Source of the DNA: JAGLSB01 sp023135955
GTDB taxonomy: Bacteria > Bacteroidota > Bacteroidia > Bacteroidales > GCA-2748055
Assembly (NCBI GenBank): GCA_030673645.1
Contig: DAOVIO010000015.1
Coordinates: forward strand, 1-48,749
Length of the DNA stretch: 48,749 nucleotides
Direction: 5' to 3'
In this document: positions 20,101 to 25,687 of the stretch, piece after piece
How positions within the stretch are numbered: the first letter of the stretch is position 1
Layout of the letters: each line of letters starts with the position of its first letter
Notes under the pieces: generated by a model
Database searches by the model: none
Told to the model about the DNA's origin: nothing
Seen by the model: the letters and a program-made list of their open reading frames with translations, nothing else
Program-made: the position numbers and the translations under genes

Positions 20101-21234
20101 AGCAGCGGTTACAGAACTAATAAAAATAGTTTGATTGATTTTGATCTTTCAAGCATACCAACTACAGCTGTAGTTACTGAAGCATTAATAAACCTCAGGG
20201 CATGCAATCCTCAGCCAAATGATGAATACAAGCAAATGAGCAACATAAGTACTGGAGATCCAGGATTTAAACCCAATGCTTCTTGGTTGAGAAAAATCAT
20301 TACACCCTGGGATGAAAATCAAGTTACTTATAATACTCAACCCGTAACTTCCGAGATCGATAAGGTGTATTTGAAAACTTCAGAAACTTATAATGAGAAT
20401 TATCTGAATATTGATATCACTGATTTAATACAGGATAAAATCTCAAATCCCAGCAATAATTTTGGAATATTATTAGACCTTTATTATGGTGAAAAATACG
20501 CGAGAATGGTTTTTGCTTCCTCTGATCACTCGGATAATAGCCTTCATCCAGAACTAATATTAAATTACTATAATACTGAAAAAGTATACCAAATTCCTTT
20601 TACAAAGCAAGGATACCTCTGTGATGAAACGGATGATTGGGATGTTCAATCTTCCGATGGAAAAGATAAGGCCTTTTTAGTCTATTTACCAAATCAGAAC
20701 GAGATAGAGATAACCCTTTGTAGTGCATTAACTGATTATGACACCAAACTGGAGATTTTCAATCTTGACAGGACTACAACAGGTCTCTATAATGATGATT
20801 ATGACGACTGTACATATGATGATTACCATTCAGCAATTAATGGCGTTCTGTCTGCCGGTTATTATTATATCGTTGTCGATGGTTATGGTGGAGATTGTGG
20901 GAACTACGAATTGTCAGTAACAGTGGGTGGTGGATTGAAAAGTGCAAATGTTAATGAGGAAAATATCACAACGGGTAATACAGAGAAAGCAATAGATATA
21001 TCCAAATTGTTGATTTATCCTAATCCGGCACATGATGTATTAATGGTTAAATCTGCATGTGAGATACAGAAAATTAAGATTGTAGACCTTTCGGGTAGAA
21101 TTATCTTTGTAACAGATAGAATCTCAAACAGTACCTTGGAAATAAACACGGCAGAATTCAGCCCTGGCGTTTACATGATATTCGTTTACACTATACAATC
21201 AAAAACAAAACAGAAATTTATTATTTCTAGGTAA
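17170..21234 (+). CDS. Large T9SS-secreted protein: transglutaminase-like, DNRLRE repeats, sorting tail
   Basis: Cell-surface or extracellular protein of 1354 residues. A signal peptide (1-20) precedes a transglutaminase-like domain with Cys213 in GNCEGFTNLS, His262/265 in HAIHEIYY and Asp in the DNWVRGDG segment (273-279), consistent with a papain-like triad. A beta-sandwich region follows, then two related DNRLRE-type modules (about 745-935 and 940-1130) that share 'SKDA', 'NYGS/NYGT', 'LIDL/LIDF' and 'PWDEN.VT.N.QP' motifs. A pre-peptidase C-terminal-like beta domain (about 1140-1255) comes next, and the C-terminus has a T9SS type A sorting signal (YPNPAHDVL ... PGVYMI). Transport by the type IX system is strongly implied. 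The function could be adhesion or cross-linking or proteolysis of surface proteins. Confidence 0.88.
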   Translation: MKSLQLIIVLSFISILSYPQGSNIYYKYTGNASASDILGHELYTLTKTGGGDIAMAYVTIQHTVTSNIENNIQSVSSHNIICSPSVTIPLPQPDLYGNQVVSFEVIGPLSVLQVEKTYTAYTDVNIPAFFFLDGFPLPSGSVPADILVYLSPTTKIQSNNSSILAEAQSITTGCMNLTEAVEEIAKWVRGNITYMVSVPQDAVSVYNNRTGNCEGFTNLSIAFLRSLGIPVRYVSGFTLPGSYQYPFPGGAYIAGGGLAGAHAIHEIYYPSIDNWVRGDGQGTVHYTNQNFIKEAHGPDTEATGFKVTFSYSSGSPPPQVNFSRSINTTIGSVFANYSYVSHHNFGGSNSGEHLFAVDNSAYPVGIYDDVEITEGTANFSPGNIVSFTADFTSGWGDTYATEWDWTMILHHTGGTYLYHEGLNLPDLGNQSIWNFTSSLSLPNYDWVRDFNGNIYGLVQATSTDNNGEYNTGEFPISINYKPSTPQINILNHSNSSINLEYHTIGATAYDIFYGNSDLFDSYAGTYAFEGNSPIDVDENTSFTLSNLESPTYITLKATNAYGESDLADPIAFCEYARLPYTTGFESGLDKYWSTKRDKSTNRVTTTSSYSPHGGSSHLIMDGTPSQYYTNSADLHLNLKNEKNVLLDFWWKEFGDETHSQDGIYISNDGGINFVKIYDFEGSSVTNNTWKNIILDLRDLAIQSGFSLSDLFVVRFQQYDNYAITTDGFAFDDISVYCGISSSASKDALLCLNQNPSYLYMTDHNYGSDPHFYSNEWTHGGYKTTKRSLIDLNISEIPPGAIIENAELSLYAYNDSYYNNWHMNFSLMGNPYIFNASYLKRITEPWDENTVTWNNQPSTTSQSQASLNESTSHGENYLNIDITQLVQEMVEDPDNSFGLMLILQSELNYAQLAFCSSDHPDESKHPQIYINYSIPTLQTSPFSTSKDAMVLLHTKPGYEYCANTNYGTYDRFVADEWTSSGYRTNKNSLIDFDLSSIPTTAVVTEALINLRACNPQPNDEYKQMSNISTGDPGFKPNASWLRKIITPWDENQVTYNTQPVTSEIDKVYLKTSETYNENYLNIDITDLIQDKISNPSNNFGILLDLYYGEKYARMVFASSDHSDNSLHPELILNYYNTEKVYQIPFTKQGYLCDETDDWDVQSSDGKDKAFLVYLPNQNEIEITLCSALTDYDTKLEIFNLDRTTTGLYNDDYDDCTYDDYHSAINGVLSAGYYYIVVDGYGGDCGNYELSVTVGGGLKSANVNEENITTGNTEKAIDISKLLIYPNPAHDVLMVKSACEIQKIKIVDLSGRIIFVTDRISNSTLEINTAEFSPGVYMIFVYTIQSKTKQKFIISR

Positions 21235-21351
21235 AGTCCATACATATTTAATTAGAACAAAGAAAACAGTTTCATCCCAACCCTCTTTAGTTGTACGCTC
21301 CCTATCCCAGGTAATTAACTATACACTATTCGAATTAACAGCTCTTTAATT

Positions 21352-21376
21352 GTAAGCCTTCGGCCATCTACATCTT
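21352..21376 (+). repeat. IS66 left terminal inverted repeat
   Basis: Begins GTAAGCCTTCGG and continues to CTACATCTT. It matches the reverse complement of the right end (23923-23947) at 21 of 25 positions, with mismatches at positions 7, 13, 14 and 16. Confidence 0.8.
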
Positions 21377-21420
21377 TCATAGGATTTCCATGCGCAGTAT
21401 CTTAGTGCCAAAATTACTAC

Positions 21421-21717
21421 ATGAAAAAAACAGAGCGGGATATGTTTCCCTTGATTAATAAATGGCAAGCTAGCGGAATTAGTCTGAAAGAATTTTGTAA
21501 TAATCATAATCTAAGCGTTCATATTTTTTATTATTGGTTAAGAAAATACAAACAGCAACACAATTCATTAAGTACCGGTTTTATTCCTGTGGAGGTAAAT
21601 GCCGTTGAAGAGCCTTCAAAAACAGAAGTACAAATACTCTATCCTAATGGTGTACAGATTACCTTGAGTGATCAGGTGAGTACTCCCAGGATCAAGGCAT
21701 TGATTAATGCTATCTGA
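21421..21717 (+). CDS. tnpA: IS66 family accessory protein TnpA
   Basis: First gene of the IS66 element, 98 residues, a helix-turn-helix protein of the InsE/OrfA-like type (WQASGISLKEFCNNHNLS as the HTH, then FYYWLRKYK). It is needed with TnpB and TnpC for transposition in the family. The reading frame is intact, unlike those of its two partners. It starts 69 bases inside the left end and is followed after 5 bases by tnpB. Confidence 0.88.
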   Translation: MKKTERDMFPLINKWQASGISLKEFCNNHNLSVHIFYYWLRKYKQQHNSLSTGFIPVEVNAVEEPSKTEVQILYPNGVQITLSDQVSTPRIKALINAI

Positions 21718-21722
21718 TCGGT

Positions 21723-22091
21723 ATGTTTTCACTGACATCCTCTTTTCGTTATTATATGTATCGGGAGCCAACCGATATGAGAAAATCCTTTGATGGATTA
21801 AGTGGCCTTGTTCAGGGACAGTTAAAACGAAATCCCACCTCAGGTGAGGTATTCATTTTTGTCAATCGTCGCCGCAATAAGGTTAAGCTTCTCAGGTGGG
21901 AACAGGGAGGCTGTATTCTTTACTACAAACGGTTGGAATCCGGCACATTCGAGCTTCCCGGATTTAATAATGGTGCCGTTTCTTGCTAGATGAGTCTAAC
22001 TACCCTGATGCTGATGATCGAGGGTATTACCATTGAGAAATCCAAGAAAAGAAAGCGGTTTTTTATCAACAATTCGATGATTGATTCTTAA
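21723..22091 (+). pseudogene. tnpB: IS66 TnpB, broken by an in-frame amber codon
   Basis: IS66 Orf2/TnpB with the family signature YREPTDMRKSFDGLSGLV and FVNRRRNKVKLLRWEQGG. The frame reads to FNNGAVSC and then meets TAG at 21987-21989. Beyond it the same frame continues as LMLMIEGITIEKSKKRKRF to a stop at 22089-22091, exactly the expected C-terminus of about 122 residues. So one point mutation divides the gene. Either the protein is truncated at 88 residues and inactive, or the amber is read through at a low level. The former is more likely given the damage in tnpC. Confidence 0.88.
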
Positions 22092-22145
22092 TAAAAAGCC
22101 TTGTAAATATGAGGGTTACAGAGATATAATCTTCATCTTTGCATC

Positions 22146-23631
22146 ATGCAAAGCGGGCATGAAATATCATCAAATAATCAAGTAGTTTCTCTAAAGCAAT
22201 ATCCGGAGTTACAAGCTGAAAACTTATACCTCAAACAAGAGCTTGCCCAGCTCAAGCGGATGATCTTCGGGAGTAAGAGTGAACGATTCATCCAGGAAGA
22301 TACCGGACAGCTATCCTTGGGAATGGATATTCGGGAGCAAACACAGCCAGAAGTAGAGACCGAAGAGTTGTCCTATACCCGCAAAAAGCCATCTAAGGAA
22401 AAAGAATCCCCTGTTCGCCTTCCGCTTCCATCACATCTGCACAGAGAAGATCATATTATAGAGCCTAATGAAGATATTACCGGGGCAAAGAAAATTGGTG
22501 AAGTCATTACCGAGATACTTGAATATACTCCCGGGAAGTTTTATGTAGAGAAGTATATCCGTCCCAAGTATGCTTTAGCAAATGAAGAAGGTATTGTTAT
22601 TGGAGAACTTCCTTCCTTTCCGATACCTAAAGGTAATGCAGGAGCAGGACTTCTTTCCCATATGGCAATTAGTAAGTATCAGGATCATCTCCCGTTTTAT
22701 CATCAGGCAAAGCAGTACAAGCGTCAGAATATGATCATAGCAGAGTCCACCATGAATGGTTGGTTCGCCTCAAGCTGCCGATTGCTAGAGCCCCTTCATG
22801 AAAAGTTGATGAAAAAAGCACAGCAAAATAGTTACCTGATGGCAGATGAGACACCTATTCCCGTATTGACCAAGGATAAACCCGGAGCAACACATAAAGG
22901 CTATCACTGGGTGTATTACTCCCCTTTGAACAAACTTGTATGTTTTGATTACCGGAAAGGACGAGGCAGAGAAGGTCCGGAAGAATTTTTACAATCTTTC
23001 CATGGAGCACTGCAAACCGATGGTTACGCAGCATATAATAAATTTGAAAATCAGCAGGGCATTACGCTTTTAGCTTGTATGGCTCATGTCAGACGTAAAT
23101 TTGAGCAGGCTCAGGATAATGACTTTGAAAGGGCTGAGTATGCCTTAAAGAAAATACAGGCGTTATATAAAATTGAAAGAGATGCCCGTGAACAGGAACT
23201 TTCATTTGATCAAAGAAAAGTGCTTCGAGAGAAAGAGTCTTTACCAATATTATTAGAGTTAGAAAACTGGATGAAAAATCAGTTGTCCGAGGTATTACCC
23301 AAAAGTTCGATTGGCAAAGCGATCACCTATACCCTAAAGCTATGAAAACGTCTGACACGTTATACTCAAGATGGCAGCTGGGAGATAGATAACAATCCGG
23401 TTGAAAAACAGCATTCGCCCGGTAGCCCTGGGGAGAAAAAACTATATGTTTGCCGGATCTCATGAAGGAGCCCAACGAGCAGCTATGATGTATTCATTCC
23501 TGGGTACCTGCAAAATAAATGATGTAGAACCTTTTGCCTGGCTCAAAGATGTCTTGGCTCGGATACAAGATCACTCAATCCAAAAACTGGAAGAACTCCT
23601 ACCTGGACACCAAACAGAAAACATTGGCTAA
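22146..23631 (+). pseudogene. tnpC: IS66 transposase TnpC, nonsense mutation plus frameshift
   Basis: DDE transposase of IS66. The N-terminus has a leucine-zipper/TnpC-type coiled coil (LKQELAQLKRMIFGSKSERF), a zinc-finger-like remnant region and the catalytic core with MADETPIPV (first Asp), LQTDGYAAYNKF (second Asp) and the region before the catalytic Glu. The frame is cut by TGA at 23343-23345 where a Trp codon (LKLWKRL) is expected. About 60 bases later an A run (23403-23407) has one A too many, so that NNPVEN-SIRPVALGRKN continues only in another frame to a stop at 23631. The essential Glu segment is thus not made in a full protein. Confidence 0.9.
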
Positions 23632-23893
23632 AGCAAAAATAATATATCAATCCGACGAAGAAGTACTCGGAAAGCATTTGCGATCTAGCGAATGGATTTA
23701 TTATACTGGGCATCTGACCATCTATGATAGAAAAACATATTCCGTTGTCCTAAAGCTAAAAAACGAGACGTTGGATTCTTTTTTGCATGAAATTACTGAA
23801 GAAGAAAAAGAAATTAAAGGAAAATCAATATCTGAAGTTTTTGGGAAAGTCGCAAAATGGCTCTATAAGAGGGGAGTTATCTTTCAAAATTAA
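23624..23893 (+). other. Small open frame inside IS66 right end, possible passenger or gene remnant
   Basis: An open frame of about 89 codons lies between the end of tnpC and the right inverted repeat. It reads AKAKIIYQSDEEVLGKHL ... WLYKRGVIFQN and looks protein-like (balanced hydrophobic and charged residues) but has only a TTG near its start. I do not recognise a family. It may be a passenger gene carried by this IS66, or the end of an older gene captured by the element. Ordinary IS66 copies do not have about 300 bases here. Confidence 0.35.
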
Positions 23894-23922
23894 CTCAGTA
23901 TCTAAAATTCATACTCAAAATC

Positions 23923-23947
23923 AAGATGTAGTTCCCCGAATGCTTAC
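23923..23947 (-). repeat. IS66 right terminal inverted repeat
   Basis: Read on the minus strand it begins GTAAGCATTCGG and continues to CTACATCTT, the partner of 21352-21376. It defines the right boundary of the element. Confidence 0.8.
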
Positions 23948-24178
23948 GTTGCTAAAGCAAAAATCTCTTCACTTCTTGGTGATTTAACAGAGGAAACTTT
24001 TAATGAAATTAAACAAGGAGATTCAAAAGAATGGTTTTATAATCTCTGCATGAAAATTTTCTCTGAATCAAATCATTTAGGAACATTACATCTAGAGTTT
24101 TTGCTTATTTGGTACAACAAGAACGATGAAAACAGGAAATACTTAGAAAATTTGATAAATATTTTTCGTGCCTTATAA
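23948..24178 (+). pseudogene. 3' fragment of a gene cut by the IS66 junction
   Basis: Starting at the first base after the IS66 right end there is an open frame of 76 residues with no start codon of its own, reading VAKAKISSLLGDLTEETF ... LENLINIFRAL. Its composition is that of a genuine helical protein C-terminus. The matching 5' part is not present on the left side of the element, where 21235-21351 has stops in all frames. I do not recognise the family. From 24179 to 24596 I can support nothing firmly; a weak minus-strand frame is listed separately. Confidence 0.5.
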
Positions 24179-24267
24179 TTTATTTTAAACAAAGGTTTTA
24201 TATCTTAGTCACGCTAATCATCAAGGGTATAATTATATAAATTATGCCCAACATACTAGAATACCCT

Positions 24268-24501
24268 CTACAAATATGCCTTAATCATGAGCTTATTGTC
24301 ATTCGCGTACCCCACTTCCACAATATAATCTCGTATTTGAATTCCATTCTCGAAAAAGCACTCTGGAATATCTCCATTATTTTTCAAAGTAGCTTGTTTC
24401 GGGTAAAATACATTCTTCAAATTTCCACATATCCGCAAAAGCATTGCGCATGTTCTTGTGAAGTCCTCAAAAGCAAGTCGAATATTAAAAAAAGCTATCA
24501 A
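24268..24501 (-). CDS. Doubtful small minus-strand ORF
   Basis: A 77-codon minus-strand frame with a TTG start reads AFEDFTRTCAMLLRICG and FFENGIQIRDYIVEVGYAND. The residue pattern (regular hydrophobics, few rare residues) looks more protein-like than the overlapping plus-strand frame at 24244-24600, which is rich in Ile, Ser and Cys. I recognise no family and the N-terminus may be missing. It may be another remnant at the boundary between host DNA and the virus-like element. Confidence 0.3.
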   Translation of the reverse strand: MIAFFNIRLAFEDFTRTCAMLLRICGNLKNVFYPKQATLKNNGDIPECFFENGIQIRDYIVEVGYANDNKLMIKAYL

Positions 24502-24596
24502 AAGGAAAAAAAAGAACTAGTAGAGTATTCTACAAGCTTGCTTTTTTCAATGTATTTAGGGCTTATTCATGCAGTTTCAAAGTTAAATTCTGTTTT

Positions 24597-24833
24597 ATGA
24601 TTATCCGCAGAACGATACTTAAACAGGAGTTAGCAGTCAAATTGTACCCTGATAGTTCAAATGCAGAATCAGCAATGCAACTACTCCGAAAAGAAATACG
24701 GAAAACTAAGGCACTTAGGCATAAACTATATAGTGAGCATGTAAAAAGTAATACGCACTACTATACGCACCAACAATTGAATATTCTACTTGAACACTAT
24801 TGCATAACGCCTGAAGAATTTGAACAACTTTAA
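24597..24833 (+). CDS. DUF4248-like small protein
   Basis: Protein of 78 residues that resembles DUF4248, a Bacteroidota family of small proteins often found in mobile elements: an N-terminal IRRTILKQELAVKLYPD segment, a central helix with RKEIRKTKALRHKLY and a C-terminal 'Tyr-x-His-x-Gln' segment before a short helix. It is the first gene of the long plus-strand series, 10 bases before the J-domain gene. The role is unknown. DUF4248 proteins may bind DNA, but this is not established from the sequence. Confidence 0.55.
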   Translation: MIIRRTILKQELAVKLYPDSSNAESAMQLLRKEIRKTKALRHKLYSEHVKSNTHYYTHQQLNILLEHYCITPEEFEQL

Positions 24834-24842
24834 ATATATACC

Positions 24843-25193
24843 ATGCAGTACTTTAAAAATATTACCGATTTAGAAATAGCTAAACAACAATATCGTTTGT
24901 TAGCAAAGCAACTACACCCCGACATGGGTGGTTCTGCTATTGAATTTCAGAAAATGCAACAAGAATATAAAACCCTTTTACTTCAATTACAGCAACAACA
25001 AAAGTCTTCAGTTAAAACATACCATTCTTCATCGCTTGAAAATGAACTTTTATCCGAACTTGGGAAACTGGCAAAAGTCTTAATTGAAAAACAAGTGCCA
25101 CAAAATTACTTATTGAAGAAAATAAAAATTACCGATTCTAAGCTACAAAAAGGTTTGTTTAGCGAGATTATGAATTTTTTGAATGGATTGTAA
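24843..25193 (+). CDS. Small J-domain protein
   Basis: Protein of 116 residues with an N-terminal J-like domain. Helix II AKQQYRLLAKQL leads into the HPD motif (residues 25-27) and the following GG, after which helix III (FQKMQQEYKTLLLQLQQQQ) and a Gln-rich linker are visible. J-domains recruit and stimulate DnaK. Mobile elements use such proteins to engage host Hsp70 for replication or assembly. The C-terminal half (about 55-116) is helical and unassigned. Placed second in the virus-like gene string. Confidence 0.75.
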   Translation: MQYFKNITDLEIAKQQYRLLAKQLHPDMGGSAIEFQKMQQEYKTLLLQLQQQQKSSVKTYHSSSLENELLSELGKLAKVLIEKQVPQNYLLKKIKITDSKLQKGLFSEIMNFLNGL

Positions 25194-25282
25194 AAGTATT
25201 TTGTTAATCTCACTTATTCGTTATAAAAGCCTATATTTATAGTGAAAATATTTTATGTCTAGCAACTTGATTATATTTTATA

Positions 25283-25555
25283 ATGGGATACAAAGCGTTA
25301 ATTACAATAGATTTACCTGATATTGATAGCTCAAAACGAGATGAGTTTTATAAAGTATTATCAGATAAAAAGTGGACTAAGATTGATAGTTTGACAACAG
25401 CTTGGAAAGTATCATTTAATGATGAATTTTTAAGAGACAAAGCAATTGCAACTTTAAAGGCACATCTTGCCAAAGCAAAAGACACAAGTGAAGCAGAAAG
25501 TGTTGGCTATGCTATTCAACTTGAAAAAGAGCCTGTTGTTATTGGAGAATTGTAA
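25283..25555 (+). CDS. Small alpha/beta protein, possibly Cas2/VapD-like fold
   Basis: Protein of 90 residues, YKALITIDLP at the start, then a helix with SKRDEFYKVLSDKKW, a strand TTAWKVSF, a helical segment and a last strand GYAIQLEKE. This beta-alpha-beta-beta-alpha-beta order suggests a ferredoxin-like fold similar to Cas2/VapD proteins. I cannot see a catalytic residue pattern beyond the early Asp in DLPDID. It stands alone between two non-coding gaps and ends just before a good terminator, so it is likely its own transcription unit. Function unknown. Confidence 0.55.
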   Translation: MGYKALITIDLPDIDSSKRDEFYKVLSDKKWTKIDSLTTAWKVSFNDEFLRDKAIATLKAHLAKAKDTSEAESVGYAIQLEKEPVVIGEL

Positions 25556-25585
25556 TACTGTAAGCAGATATTTATAACATTCAAC

Positions 25586-25609
25586 AAAGGTCGGCAATCC
25601 CGACCTTTT
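25586..25609 (+). terminator. Rho-independent terminator
   Basis: Perfect 9-bp stem AAAGGTCGG / CCGACCTTT with a 5-base loop and a T run. It separates the early small genes from the structural gene block that starts at about 25.7 kb. Confidence 0.85.
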
Positions 25610-25687
25610 TCCATTTCATTTCATTATTCCCCATTACAACTCGTTTCACTCCGTTACAAAGCGTTACCGTCAAATTATTAGTACCCT

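Larger units (their letters stand above)
21352..23947 (+). mobile_element. IS66-family insertion sequence, decayed
   Basis: Three IS66 genes (tnpA, tnpB, tnpC) in the standard order lie between imperfect terminal inverted repeats that start with GTAAGC, the GTAA start being typical of the family. The element is about 2.6 kb. It is not functional as read: tnpB has an internal stop, and tnpC has both a stop and a one-base frameshift. The expected 8-base target duplication is missing: the left flank is CTTTAATT and the right flank is GTTGCTAA. The element carries about 315 bases between the end of tnpC and the right end, more than usual, with a small open frame. Confidence 0.85.

Noticed and set aside
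21987..23345. Stop-codon reassignment (TAG and TGA inside IS66 genes)
   Set aside because: All other genes use normal stops, and the accompanying frameshift in tnpC shows plain decay.
24244..24600. 118-codon plus-strand frame as a gene
   Set aside because: Its composition (many Ile, Ser, Cys and His, no domain) is poor and it overlaps a better-looking minus-strand frame; neither is strong, so only the latter is listed at low confidence.
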